Positions 1 through 8,315 of a stretch of 32,174 bases of DNA are shown here, piece after piece. Numbering within the stretch: position 1 is the stretch's first letter; every line of letters starts with the position of its first letter. The position numbers and the translations under genes were made by a program. The notes under the pieces are model-generated. The model made no database searches and was not told the DNA's origin. It saw only the letters and a list, made by a program, of their open reading frames with translations. Origin of the DNA: Aquabacterium sp. (GTDB taxonomy: Bacteria; Pseudomonadota; Gammaproteobacteria; Burkholderiales; Burkholderiaceae_C); the NCBI RefSeq assembly GCF_021768455.1, contig NZ_JAIZVX010000028.1, forward strand, positions 1-32,174. Direction: 5' to 3'.

Positions 1-18
1 CAGCGACCGCGGTCGCTG
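1..18. repeat. Perfect 18-bp palindrome at the left edge
   Basis: CAGCGACCG followed by CGGTCGCTG is a perfect 18-bp dyad at the first base of the window. A TGA at 17-19 lies in a frame open from base 2, so the palindrome could be the last codons of an upstream rightward gene ending 12 bp before the ATG at 32. The window edge prevents a decision between coding tail and hairpin. There is no T-run after it, so it is not called a terminator. Confidence 0.4.
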
Positions 19-31
19 ACCGCGCCACGTC

Positions 32-841
32 ATGAACATCGACATCCGAGCATTTGGCCGCGCACAGCGGCCCCAGGTGGGTGTGCTCCAGCACCCGCCA
101 GAAGGCATGGCGCGCCGTGCCGCATGGCTGCTGGTCCGCCCCATGGGCCAGGAAGCCGTTCGCACCGCTGCGGTCTACCGCGTCCTCTCAGAGCGGCTTG
201 CACGGGCAGGCTGCATCGTCCTGCGTTTCGACTTCCACGGCACCGGCAATGCACCGGGCGAAGAAGGGCAGCAATCCCTGGAAGGCTGGGTCGACGACAC
301 CCTGGCCGCCCATGAGTGCCTGCGCCAGGAAGGCGTCCCCAACGTGCACTGGTTCGGCATGGGCCTCGGTGCCAACATCATGCTGCGAGCCGCTCTGCGC
401 GCCTCCCAGCCTCCGGCCCACCTTGTGCCCTGGGAGCCCATCTGGCAAGGCCGCGACTACATCGAAGCCCTCAAGGCCGGCCACCGAGATGAACTCCGCC
501 GCGAACTCGCCTACCCCTGGGAGAAGCTCCTCGCCAAGGGACTGGTGACCGAGCCCCAGCTGCCAGGCGACATCCTGGGCTTCCAGATCGGCGCCCAGCT
601 GGCGAACGACCTGATCACCCTCGACCCTTTTGAAACCCTGCTGCGCACCGCCCTGCAAAGCGGCCTCGCGATCACCTGCGCCGCGCAGGCGGAGCACCTG
701 CCGATGCTGGACGCCCTGCGCCAACCGGGCCTGACAGCCCAGCCTATCGCCGAACGCACCAACTGGCTCTCCAGCCAGGCCATGGGTACGGCCATCGTGC
801 CACCCGAGATGCCCCGCGTCCTCCTCTCCACCCTGCCCTGA
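32..841 (+). CDS. Alpha/beta-hydrolase-fold protein lacking the nucleophile serine (exosortase A-associated hydrolase 2-like)
   Basis: A 269-residue protein with an alpha/beta-hydrolase core: the strand and turn LRFDFHGTGNA at about residues 64-74, then a nucleophile-elbow position reading G-M-G-L-G at 109-113. Residue 111, normally Ser, is Gly, so classical serine-hydrolase chemistry is unlikely. From memory, the layout resembles the hydrolase 2 family linked to exosortase A/exopolysaccharide loci, which also lacks a normal GxSxG: a degenerate elbow, a later PWEPIWQGRDYI stretch, and DILGFQIGAQLANDL near 190. The next gene starts 4 bp after its stop and encodes a partner hydrolase, so the two are probably co-transcribed. 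The ATG at 32 has only a weak ribosome binding site, and the gene may continue an operon entering from the left. Family assignment is moderate; function is unknown. Confidence 0.7.
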   Translation: MNIDIRAFGRAQRPQVGVLQHPPEGMARRAAWLLVRPMGQEAVRTAAVYRVLSERLARAGCIVLRFDFHGTGNAPGEEGQQSLEGWVDDTLAAHECLRQEGVPNVHWFGMGLGANIMLRAALRASQPPAHLVPWEPIWQGRDYIEALKAGHRDELRRELAYPWEKLLAKGLVTEPQLPGDILGFQIGAQLANDLITLDPFETLLRTALQSGLAITCAAQAEHLPMLDALRQPGLTAQPIAERTNWLSSQAMGTAIVPPEMPRVLLSTLP

Positions 842-845
842 GCCC

Positions 846-1706
846 ATGCAAGAGCGCACCCTGATCCTGGGCGACGAGCGCCACCTGGTGGCCACCCTCA
901 CCGAGCTGCCCGCCGGCTCGCCCCCGCCGCCCTGCGTGGTGATCCTGACCAACTCCGGCGTCATCCCGCGAACCGGCCCCCACCGCATGAACGTGCACCT
1001 CGCACGCCAGTTCGCCGACATGGGCATCCCGAGCATCCGTTTCGATCTGAGCGGGCTCGGAGACAGCCTGCGGCACAGCAGCCCCCGTCCGGTCATGGAT
1101 CAGTGGGTGGCCGACACCCGCGCCGTCATGGACCTGGCCGAGCGGCACTTCCACTGCCCCCGCTTCGCGATGATCGGCTTTTGCTCTGGCGCCGAGGTGG
1201 CCCATCTGGTTGCCCTGGAGGACCCGCGCATGCGTGCCGCCCTGCTGTGGGACCTCTATGCCTACCCGACCCTGCTGTCGCGGCTGCACACCATCGCCTA
1301 CCGCATGCAGCGAGCCGGTGCGCTGGGCCTGTTGCGCAAGTCGATCGGACGCACCGAGGCCATGATCGGGCGGCTCCTTGGACGCCAGGCCAGTGCGCCG
1401 CGGCCCAAGCCCCCTTCCGCTGTGCCCTCGAGCGTGCCGCCCAAAGAGCAGTTCGCCAAGCGCATTCAGACCTTGGTCGACCAGGGCGTGGAGCTGCTGT
1501 TTGCCTACGCATTTCAACCCGAGTGGTTCAACCACCCGGGCCAGTTCCGGCAGATGTTCCGTGGGTGGCCGTTCGCAAGACAGGTGGCGTTTCGGCACCT
1601 CGACCGATGCGACCACCTGTTGACCCAGCGCACTTCGCAAACGGCCTTCAGCCACATGGTGATGGACTGGATGCAGCACCGCGTGCTGCCATCTCTGCTG
1701 CGTTAA
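846..1706 (+). CDS. Alpha/beta-hydrolase-fold protein with cysteine at the nucleophile elbow (exosortase A-associated hydrolase 1-like)
   Basis: A 286-residue alpha/beta-hydrolase-fold protein. An oxyanion-side segment (TNSGVIPRTGPHR, about 35-47) is followed by IRFDLSGLGDS (64-74) and the elbow G-F-C-S-G at 111-115, where Cys113 replaces the usual Ser. A late CDHLL segment could supply the histidine, so a Cys-His thioesterase or acyltransferase-type mechanism is possible. From memory, Cys at this position is also a trait of the exosortase A-associated hydrolase 1 family. It follows the preceding hydrolase gene by 4 bp, and paired hydrolases 2 and 1 are common in such loci. The segment from about 165 to 205 is Pro/Ala-rich and looks like a linker or lid. 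Its stop overlaps the stop of the convergent acyltransferase within TTAA (1703-1706). Substrate unknown. Confidence 0.7.
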   Translation: MQERTLILGDERHLVATLTELPAGSPPPPCVVILTNSGVIPRTGPHRMNVHLARQFADMGIPSIRFDLSGLGDSLRHSSPRPVMDQWVADTRAVMDLAERHFHCPRFAMIGFCSGAEVAHLVALEDPRMRAALLWDLYAYPTLLSRLHTIAYRMQRAGALGLLRKSIGRTEAMIGRLLGRQASAPRPKPPSAVPSSVPPKEQFAKRIQTLVDQGVELLFAYAFQPEWFNHPGQFRQMFRGWPFARQVAFRHLDRCDHLLTQRTSQTAFSHMVMDWMQHRVLPSLLR

Positions 1707-2794
1707 GCCTTGCGACCGCCGGGCAGCACGGCATCGAACCAGCGCCGGTACACCCCGCGCCGCTGCTCGCCGACCTGGGCCACCGCCCAGCTGATCAGGA
1801 TGATCACCGCGGTGATCACGGCGAATGTGCCCCAGCCGACAGTTCGTTGCCCCAGGGCCAGGCAGAACGTCAACAGGGTGAAATGCACCAGGTAGAACGT
1901 GAAGGTGTAGGACGCGAGCCACTTGACGAGGCGCTCCCTGCGCTGAGAGAAAGCCAGCCCGCTGCGTGCACAACCCAGCACAAACACCGCAAACATCACG
2001 GCCACCACATAGTCGGACAAGGCATGCACCGTGGCGCCACGCTCAAACGGTCTGGGCAGAAAAGTGTTGAACCAGGCGTACCAATCCTGAGATGCCGCGT
2101 CCACACGGTCTCGCACACCCGAAACCATGAACGCGACATAGGCCAACACGGCCATCACCATCATGGTTCGCCCTGTCCAGACCGACACGTCCCACCTGGG
2201 CAAAAATCGACACAGGCCGACGCCCAGCCACCAGATCGGCATCAGCAACCAGATGCGAGGCCCCATGATGGCGCAGACCATGGCCACCAACGGCCACTTC
2301 CACCATCCCCGGCCGTAAGTCAGGCAACCGAAGAGCACGTAGTACCAGACCTCGTAAGACAGAGACCAGTAAGGCGCGGCTGAAAACGGCTGAATCGATC
2401 CAGCCCAGGTTTCGCCCAGGAAAGCCCAGTGGAATGGCATGAACAACCATGGGCGCGGATACTGCCATTCAGGCGCGTACTCCTCCACCCGGATCTGCAT
2501 GCCGACCTTGTCCACCACATAGGCAAAGACCACCGCAAGCAGGGCAACCGAGTAAACCCGCGACATGCGGGCCAGCGCGTAATCACGCCAGGTGCCATGG
2601 GAGCGAGCGGTGGCGTACGCGATGACGAGGCCTGAAATGACGAAGAACACGGTCACCGCATCGTCTGCACTGCGGTGCCACACTTTGCTCATGACCGAGG
2701 GCGCCACCTCCAGGCCCACCGCATGCCCCAGAAACACGAACACGGCCGCCAGCACCCGACACAGGTCCAGCCACACCGACAACACCGGGTTCAT
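1703..2794 (-). CDS. Membrane acyltransferase 3 family protein (OafA/YrhL-like)
   Basis: A 363-residue integral membrane protein of the acyltransferase 3 family, which moves acetyl or other acyl groups onto cell-surface sugars. Evidence: N-terminal WLDLCRVLAAVFVFLGH with the conserved His late in the first helix, the family-typical YWSLSYEVWYYV near the middle, and about ten hydrophobic segments. The ATG at 2794 is chosen because GAGGTGG lies just upstream and the family N-terminus starts here; an in-frame extension to 2815 adds only basic residues. It is divergent from the phosphopantetheinyl transferase gene (63 bp apart) and convergent with the two hydrolase genes. The context suggests modification of an exopolysaccharide or lipid-linked glycan, but the acceptor cannot be read from sequence. 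Confidence 0.88.
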   Translation of the reverse strand: MNPVLSVWLDLCRVLAAVFVFLGHAVGLEVAPSVMSKVWHRSADDAVTVFFVISGLVIAYATARSHGTWRDYALARMSRVYSVALLAVVFAYVVDKVGMQIRVEEYAPEWQYPRPWLFMPFHWAFLGETWAGSIQPFSAAPYWSLSYEVWYYVLFGCLTYGRGWWKWPLVAMVCAIMGPRIWLLMPIWWLGVGLCRFLPRWDVSVWTGRTMMVMAVLAYVAFMVSGVRDRVDAASQDWYAWFNTFLPRPFERGATVHALSDYVVAVMFAVFVLGCARSGLAFSQRRERLVKWLASYTFTFYLVHFTLLTFCLALGQRTVGWGTFAVITAVIILISWAVAQVGEQRRGVYRRWFDAVLPGGRKA

Positions 2795-2857
2795 CCAACC
2801 ACCTCGTCTCGCCACGTCTTCATCACCTGGTCACTCCATGCCATGCACAATCCGAGG

Positions 2858-3592
2858 ATGATAGAGGGCGTGTCCACCACCGAGTTCCCCGATGCCCCCT
2901 GCATCCGCAGGTGGACCAGCACAGAATGGCCAACGGTCCGACTCTATCTCGCAGACCTCTCGGCCTTGCCCAAGCCCGCTGCACTGGCTTGCCTCGACGA
3001 CGCCGAACGTGAGCGCGCCACCCGTTTCCGCTTCCCCGAGCATGCGCGTCGCCATCTCGCCAGCCACGTGGCCCTGAGGCAGGTGCTGTCCGCCGAAACA
3101 GGAGTCGGCGCCGCCAACCTGGTTTGGCAGCACGGCCCCGACGGCAAGCCCGGCCTCGCCGTGCCAAACCCCCTGCACTTCAACATGGCCCACAGCGACG
3201 ACCTCGCCCTGATCGCGGTCGGATCGACGCGCCCCCTGGGGGTGGACCTCGAATGCCCCGGGCGCGCCATGGACGACGAGCACGTCAGCCGGCACATCAT
3301 GGCCGACACCGAATGGATGGCCTGGCAAGCCCTTCCCGCTGTCGATCGGGCGCGTGCCTTCCTCCACGCATGGACACGCAAGGAAGCCTGCCTCAAGGCC
3401 CTGGGCGTGGGACTGGGCATGGCGCCCTCCACGGTGGTCGTGGGCTTTGGCCCCGAGCCCCGCGCACTGACGCTGACGCACGACGGGCGAGCCTGCAGGC
3501 TCACGGTTCAGAACATCACCCTGCCCCCCCAAGCGCTGGCCGCCTGGGACAAAGGGGCTTCGCCTGTCGCCGCGCTCGCGGTCATGGCCTGA
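2858..3592 (+). CDS. 4'-phosphopantetheinyl transferase, Sfp type
   Basis: Transfers the phosphopantetheine arm of CoA to a serine of acyl, peptidyl or aryl carrier proteins. From the ATG at 2858 (244 residues) the hallmarks are FNMAHSDD (108-115), GVDLE (128-132, with the Mg-binding Asp130 and Glu132) and WTRKEACLKALG (172-183, with the second acidic/Lys motif). This is the Sfp/Gsp group at normal length rather than the short AcpS group. The start is uncertain: an ATG at 2843 and a GTG at 2870 are also in frame, and GAGG abuts the ATG at 2858. Upstream in-frame sequence overlaps the divergent acyltransferase and is not credible as protein. The neighbouring hydrolases and acyltransferase suggest it serves an acyl carrier protein in a cluster lying to the left. 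It could instead be the general housekeeping transferase. Confidence 0.9.
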   Translation: MIEGVSTTEFPDAPCIRRWTSTEWPTVRLYLADLSALPKPAALACLDDAERERATRFRFPEHARRHLASHVALRQVLSAETGVGAANLVWQHGPDGKPGLAVPNPLHFNMAHSDDLALIAVGSTRPLGVDLECPGRAMDDEHVSRHIMADTEWMAWQALPAVDRARAFLHAWTRKEACLKALGVGLGMAPSTVVVGFGPEPRALTLTHDGRACRLTVQNITLPPQALAAWDKGASPVAALAVMA

Positions 3593-3618
3593 GGCACCTT
3601 TCCACTCTTCCGTGATCG

Positions 3619-4743
3619 TCAGCGGTCCGTCAGCCCCCGTAAAGGGTGCGCCCGCACCGGCCACACCGCCTCGAAAAACGCCTCCACCTCGGCTGCGCTC
3701 ACATCGGCAATCCGTGCGGGCCGCCAGCGTGGCGCATGGTCCTTGTCGACCACCAGGGCGCGCACCCCCTCCACCGTTTCGCTTTCGGCACCTTTGCGCA
3801 GGCCAAAACAGTGACGCACCATCGTGCGCTCCATGCGGAACACCTCGGCCAGCGGCATGGACCTCGCCCGGCGGACCTGCTCCAGCGTCACCGCCATCAT
3901 CAGCGGCGAGTGCCCGGCCATCTGCTGGAGCGTGCTCCGCGCCCAGTCGCTGTCGTCGGCCCGCAATGAGTCCTCGATCTCGGTGAGGCTGTGCAAACTG
4001 AAGTGGCGCTGGATGGCGTCCAGTTGGCTGGTCACCGTTGCCTCAGGTACGCTGAGCAACGCATTCGCCGCCACATGGGCCTGCATCCGCGCCATCAGGG
4101 TCTCGCCATCGTGCGCAGGGCTGCACCGGAAAGCGTCGATCAAGGCCCCCAGGCTGGCGGCTTGCGCGTGCGCATCGGCCAAACCCAGCGTCAGGGCATC
4201 CGTCAGGTGCAAGTGTGGCCCCACGATGCCCAGGTACTCGCCCACCGAACCCGCGCAGCGCGACAGGAAGTACCCGCCAGCCACGTCCGGGAACAGGCCG
4301 ATGCGGGTCTCGGGCATGGCCATGCGCACCGATTCGGTCACCACGCGCAGGCGCGCCCCCTGCGCCAGGCCCATGCCGCCCCCCATGCAGACCCCTTCGA
4401 TCCAGGCCACCACCGGCTTGGGGTAGACATGGATCAGGTGGTCCAGCGCGTACTCTTCGGTGAAGAAATCGTCCAGGCTCAGGTCACCGGCCAATGCCGC
4501 ATCGTGCATGAAGCGGATGTCACCGCCCGCACAGAAATGCGTGGCGCTGTGCTTGCCCTCCGTGACCGGCCGTGCCGAGCCCCGCAGCAGCACGCCGTGC
4601 ACAGCGGGATCACCCGCCCATCCCAGCAGCACGGTGTGCAACTCGCGCACCATCTCCAGGGTCAAGGCATTCAGCGCCTTCGGCCGGTTCAGCGTCAACA
4701 CGCCCAATCCCCCGACCACCTCCGTCAGGATCACACTGTCCAT
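3619..4743 (-). CDS. 3-hydroxyisobutyryl-CoA hydrolase-like enoyl-CoA hydratase/isomerase family protein
   Basis: A 374-residue crotonase-fold enzyme. The length and motifs fit 3-hydroxyisobutyryl-CoA hydrolase of valine breakdown rather than a roughly 260-residue enoyl-CoA hydratase. HFCAGGDIRFMH (69-80) and EGVCMGGGMG (116-125) form the CoA-binding and oxyanion parts. MPETRIGLFPDVAGGYFLSR (143-162) carries Glu145 and Asp153, matching the hydrolase's catalytic acids. The start at 4743 is chosen for AGGAGA a few bases upstream and because MDSVILTEV begins the domain. An upstream in-frame ATG would run towards the terminator of typA. It lies alone between the typA terminator and the convergent phosphopantetheinyl transferase. 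A small chance remains that it is another C-C lyase or thioesterase of the fold. Confidence 0.87.
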   Translation of the reverse strand: MDSVILTEVVGGLGVLTLNRPKALNALTLEMVRELHTVLLGWAGDPAVHGVLLRGSARPVTEGKHSATHFCAGGDIRFMHDAALAGDLSLDDFFTEEYALDHLIHVYPKPVVAWIEGVCMGGGMGLAQGARLRVVTESVRMAMPETRIGLFPDVAGGYFLSRCAGSVGEYLGIVGPHLHLTDALTLGLADAHAQAASLGALIDAFRCSPAHDGETLMARMQAHVAANALLSVPEATVTSQLDAIQRHFSLHSLTEIEDSLRADDSDWARSTLQQMAGHSPLMMAVTLEQVRRARSMPLAEVFRMERTMVRHCFGLRKGAESETVEGVRALVVDKDHAPRWRPARIADVSAAEVEAFFEAVWPVRAHPLRGLTDR

Positions 4744-4792
4744 TTTGTCTCCTGTCCTCGCCACGCCGCGGGGCCGCAGCGATGGCACCATG

Positions 4793-4826
4793 AAAAAAGG
4801 GCCGCGCCTCGAAAGACGCAGCCCTT
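4793..4826 (-). terminator. Intrinsic terminator after typA
   Basis: On the minus strand a 10-bp stem (AAGGGCTGCG paired with CGCGGCCCTT, one mismatch; arms 4817-4826 and 4797-4806) encloses a 10-nt loop and runs into six T residues (4798-4793). It lies 36 bp past the typA stop and about 50 bp before the next leftward gene, so it should end the rimP-typA operon. Confidence 0.82.
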
Positions 4827-4861
4827 GGCTGACTCAGCGGCTCAACTTGGCCACTGCTGGA

Positions 4862-6688
4862 TCATGCCTCGCGCGAAGCACGCTTGCGGTCATGTTCCTT
4901 CAGGTGGCGCTTGCGGACGCGGATCGACTTCGGCGTGATTTCGACCAGTTCGTCGTCGTCGATAAAGTCCACACCGTATTCCAGGGTCAGGTCGATCGGA
5001 GGCGTGATCTTGATCGCGTCTTCCTTGCCCGACACGCGGAAGTTGGTCAGCTGCTTGGTGCGCGTGGCGTTCACAACCAGGTCGTTGTCACGGCTGTGGA
5101 TGCCCACGATCATGCCTTCGTAGACCGGGTCGTTCGGCTTCACGAACATGCGGCCGCGGTCGTCCAGCTTGCCCAGGGCGTAGGTGAAGATTTCACCGTC
5201 GTCCATGGAGATCAGCACGCCATTCTTGCGGCCGCCGATGTCGCCCTTGTGGGCTTCATAGCCGTCGAAGATCGACGAAATCAGGCCAGAACCACGGGTC
5301 AGGTTCATGAACTCGTTGCTGAAGCCGATCAGGCCGCGGGCCGGGATGCGGTATTCCAGGCGAACGCGACCATGGCCGTCCGGCTCCATGTTGATCATCT
5401 CGCCCTTGCGCAGACCCAGGGCCTGCATCACGCCACCCTGGTGGATTTCTTCCACGTCGGCGGTGACCAGCTCCATCGGCTCGCACTTCACGCCGTCGAT
5501 GTCCTTGAACATCACGCGGGGCTTGGACACAGCCAGCTCATAGCCTTCACGGCGCATGTTTTCCAGCAGGATGGTCAGGTGGAGTTCGCCACGGCCACAC
5601 ACCTCGAAGATGCCGTCTTCGTCGGTTTCCTTCACGCGCAGGGCCACGTTGTGCTGCAGTTCCTTCTGCAGGCGGTCCCAGATCTGGCGGCTGGTCACGT
5701 ACTTGCCTTCACGACCGGCCAAAGGCGAGTTGTTCACGCAGAAGTTCATGGTCAGCGTGGGCTCGTCCACCTTCAGCATGGGCAGCGGCGCCGGGTTGGC
5801 CGGATCCGTCACGGTCACGCCGATGTTCACGTCTTCGATGCCGTTGATCAGCACGATGTTGCCCGGACCGGCTTCGGTCACTTGCACGCGGTCCAGGCCC
5901 TGGAAGGTCAGCACCTGGTTGATGCGACCCTTGATGGGCTTGCCCTCTGGGCCTTCCATCACGACCACGTCCTGGCCCGGCTTGGCCGTGCCCTGGCTGA
6001 TGCGGCCCACGCCGATGCGGCCCACGAAGGTCGAGAAATCCAGCGCCGAGATCTGCAGTTGCAGGGGAGCAGAAGGGTCACCCTTCTGTGCCGGCACGTG
6101 CTTCAGCACGGTGTTGAACAGGGCGGACATGTCGTTGCCCCACTTCTCACCGGGTGCGCCTTCTTCCAGCGAGGTCCAGCCGTTGATGCCCGAGGCGTAC
6201 ACCACGGGGAAGTCCAGCTGCTCGTCGGTGGCACCCAGCTTGTCGAACAGGTCGAACGCTGCATTCACGACGGCATCCGGCTTGGCGCCCGGCTTGTCCA
6301 CCTTGTTCACCACCACGATGGGCTTCAGACCGAGGGCCAGGGCCTTCTTGGTCACGAAACGCGTCTGGGGCATCGGGCCTTCTTGCGCGTCGATCAGCAG
6401 CACCACGCCGTCGACCATCGACAGGGCACGTTCCACTTCGCCGCCGAAGTCCGCGTGGCCCGGGGTGTCGACGATGTTGATGTGCGTGCCTTCCCAGCTC
6501 ACGGCGCAGTTCTTGGCCAGGATGGTGATGCCGCGTTCACGTTCGATGGCGTTGTTGTCCATCACGGTGTCGACGACCTTTTCGTGGTCGGCGAAGGTGC
6601 CGGACTGGCGCAGCAGTTGGTCCACCATGGTCGTCTTGCCATGGTCAACGTGGGCGATGATCGCAATGTTGCGAATAGGAGTGCTCAT
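4862..6688 (-). CDS. typA: Translational GTPase TypA/BipA
   Basis: A 608-residue ribosome-associated GTPase of the EF-G family that aids 50S assembly and stress adaptation. The P-loop is AHVDHGKT at 12-19, followed by the switch region [22 protein letters not shown], and NKVD for guanine recognition. Domains related to EF-G II, III and V follow, then the BipA-specific C-terminal domain. Length is as expected. The start at 6688 gives the standard [14 protein letters not shown]-terminus. The gene begins 21 bp after the truB stop in the same direction and is followed by a good terminator, so it is the last gene of the rimP operon. Overall identity is very secure. Confidence 0.97.
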   Translation of the reverse strand: MSTPIRNIAIIAHVDHGKTTMVDQLLRQSGTFADHEKVVDTVMDNNAIERERGITILAKNCAVSWEGTHINIVDTPGHADFGGEVERALSMVDGVVLLIDAQEGPMPQTRFVTKKALALGLKPIVVVNKVDKPGAKPDAVVNAAFDLFDKLGATDEQLDFPVVYASGINGWTSLEEGAPGEKWGNDMSALFNTVLKHVPAQKGDPSAPLQLQISALDFSTFVGRIGVGRISQGTAKPGQDVVVMEGPEGKPIKGRINQVLTFQGLDRVQVTEAGPGNIVLINGIEDVNIGVTVTDPANPAPLPMLKVDEPTLTMNFCVNNSPLAGREGKYVTSRQIWDRLQKELQHNVALRVKETDEDGIFEVCGRGELHLTILLENMRREGYELAVSKPRVMFKDIDGVKCEPMELVTADVEEIHQGGVMQALGLRKGEMINMEPDGHGRVRLEYRIPARGLIGFSNEFMNLTRGSGLISSIFDGYEAHKGDIGGRKNGVLISMDDGEIFTYALGKLDDRGRMFVKPNDPVYEGMIVGIHSRDNDLVVNATRTKQLTNFRVSGKEDAIKITPPIDLTLEYGVDFIDDDELVEITPKSIRVRKRHLKEHDRKRASREA

Positions 6689-6709
6689 TGGAAGCTCACT
6701 GGTCTGAAA

Positions 6710-7768
6710 TCAAAGAACTGGGTCACTCTGGCGTGCTTCCGGGCTGGGCACAGGCTGCGCCGCCAACAAGACACCAGTTGTCTGCGTCAGCAATCCTTGC
6801 ACTTCTGCAGGGCTGAGCAAACGCGTCGGGATCAACTCACCGGCCTTGACGTGGGCAGAGCCCAGCAGGACACGTCCGGTGCTTCGGCCGCCAAGGTCCG
6901 GCGCCGACGCAGGCACAGGACCGTACACACGCACTTGCGGTGCATCGGCCAGATGGGTTCGCCGGCGCAGGCCGGTCAGGAAACGGGCGGCCTCGGACTC
7001 CGTCAGGAGCACCTCAGGCCAGTCGCTCAGCAGCACGTCGGCGGGCAGCACATGCTGGTCGCGCTCGGCTTCGCTCTGGGCGATCAATTGTTCCAGGGTC
7101 ACGGCACCTTGCAAAGTCACCCCCCCGCTGCCAGTGCGGCGAAGGCCGATCAGGTGCGCGCCACAGCCAAGGTGAGCGCCGATGTCTTGCGCCAGGGTGC
7201 GGATGTAGGTACCTTTGCTGCAGAGCACATCGATCTCCAGCACATCATCCTGCCAACGCAGGATGTCAATGGCGTGAAGCGTCACATGGCGTGCCGCGCG
7301 CTCGATCTCGATGCCCTCACGGGCGTACTCGTACAAGGCCCGGCCGTTGTGCTTGAGCGCCGAGTACATCGGCGGCACCTGCTCGATCGGCCCCACAAAG
7401 GCCGCACAGGCCGCGCGCACGCTGGCCTCATTGACCTGCTCGGGCGTCACCGGACGGGTTTCCAGCACCTCGCCTTCGGCGTCGCCCGTGGTCGTCGTCT
7501 GACCCAGTTTGAGCGTGGCCGTGTAGCGCTTGTCGGCGTCCAGGGAGACCTGGGAAAACTTCGTCGCCGCGCCGAAGCACAGCGGCAACAGGCCGGAGGC
7601 CAGTGGGTCCAGCGTGCCGGTGTGGCCGGCCTTTTCAGCGCGCAACAGACGGCGAACCTTCTGCAAGGCGTCGTTGCTGGAGAGGCCCAGAGGCTTGTCC
7701 AGCAGGATGACCCCGTGCAGCTGGCGGCGAGGTTGCCGCGGCGGACGCTGACCCATCGGACGGTTCAC
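6710..7768 (-). CDS. truB: tRNA pseudouridine(55) synthase TruB
   Basis: Converts U55 to pseudouridine in the T-loop of tRNAs. The catalytic motif [12 protein letters not shown] includes Asp54, and [18 protein letters not shown] precedes it as in the family. The later [25 protein letters not shown] and [15 protein letters not shown] segments are further TruB signatures. At 352 residues it is at the long end of the family, with an N-terminal basic lead of about 17 residues and a C-terminal PUA-like part. Its ATG overlaps the rbfA TGA by 4 bp (ATGA), implying translational coupling. It belongs to the rimP-typA operon. Confidence 0.97.
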   Translation of the reverse strand: MNRPMGQRPPRQPRRQLHGVILLDKPLGLSSNDALQKVRRLLRAEKAGHTGTLDPLASGLLPLCFGAATKFSQVSLDADKRYTATLKLGQTTTTGDAEGEVLETRPVTPEQVNEASVRAACAAFVGPIEQVPPMYSALKHNGRALYEYAREGIEIERAARHVTLHAIDILRWQDDVLEIDVLCSKGTYIRTLAQDIGAHLGCGAHLIGLRRTGSGGVTLQGAVTLEQLIAQSEAERDQHVLPADVLLSDWPEVLLTESEAARFLTGLRRRTHLADAPQVRVYGPVPASAPDLGGRSTGRVLLGSAHVKAGELIPTRLLSPAEVQGLLTQTTGVLLAAQPVPSPEARQSDPVL

Positions 7769-8220
7769 GGCTGCTTGCCCTCGTCGTCTTCGGCATCCAC
7801 GTCGGCATCGGCTTCGGCCGCCTTCGCTGCCTTGGCCAACTCCGCAGCGTCCGGCTCGGCGTCCTTGGCCTTGTCGGCCACGGCACGGGTGATGATGGCG
7901 CTGAGTTCCAGCGCCCGCTCGGTCGTGCGGTCGAAATGGAAGTGCAGGGTCGGCACCGTGTGGATCATCAAGCGCTTGAACAGGCCATTGCGCAGGTAAC
8001 CCGCGGCCTCGTTCAAGGCCGCTTCGGTGTCTTCCGGCTTGCCGATCAGCAGCGAGAAAAAGACCTTGGCGTGAGCGTAGTCCGGCGTCACCTCGACATG
8101 GGTGATCGTGACCATGCCAATCCGCGGGTCTTTCAGGTCGCGGATCAACTCGGCCACATCCCGCTGGATCTGGTCGTTGACGCGGTTGCTGCGGTTGGGG
8201 GTGGAACGTTTATGGCGCAT
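7765..8220 (-). CDS. rbfA: 30S ribosome-binding factor RbfA
   Basis: A KH-domain factor that binds 16S rRNA during late 30S maturation. The sequence opens with a basic stretch and then [21 protein letters not shown], the RbfA signature. [14 protein letters not shown] and [19 protein letters not shown] follow, with [13 protein letters not shown] near 130 of the core. At 151 residues it is longer than the roughly 130-residue norm because of an acidic, Ala-rich C-terminal tail. The ATG at 8220 gives a typical MRHKR start but has only a weak ribosome binding site. It lies between infB and truB and overlaps truB by 4 bp. An 11-bp hairpin separates it from infB. Confidence 0.95.
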   Translation of the reverse strand: MRHKRSTPNRSNRVNDQIQRDVAELIRDLKDPRIGMVTITHVEVTPDYAHAKVFFSLLIGKPEDTEAALNEAAGYLRNGLFKRLMIHTVPTLHFHFDRTTERALELSAIITRAVADKAKDAEPDAAELAKAAKAAEADADVDAEDDEGKQP

Positions 8221-8261
8221 GGTGAATATCGACGCTTCCGAAAGGCCTGCTCTTCAAGCAC

Positions 8262-8288
8262 AAACCCCGCCTGGGCTCAGGCGGGGTT
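8262..8288 (-). terminator. Perfect 11-bp hairpin between infB and rbfA
   Basis: AACCCCGCCTG (8263-8273) and CAGGCGGGGTT (8278-8288) form a perfect 11-bp stem with a 4-nt loop. On the minus (transcribed) strand the stem is followed by only a short TTTG, so it may act as a weak or partial terminator or as an RNA processing/stability element inside the operon. It sits about 28 bp after the infB stop and 42 bp before the rbfA start. Confidence 0.55.
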
Positions 8289-8315
8289 GGGAGGGAGAGC
8301 GACCTGTGCGGTGCT

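Noticed and set aside
744-2383. Open frames on both strands overlapping the second hydrolase and the acyltransferase
   Set aside because: The family motifs lie in the frames annotated; these alternatives have no motif and cross gene boundaries.
4460-7999. Very long plus-strand open frame (1179 codons) opposite typA, truB and part of rbfA
   Set aside because: It is antisense to three secure genes; the product is His/Gln/Val-rich low-complexity sequence with no recognisable domain, a known effect of high-GC codon bias.
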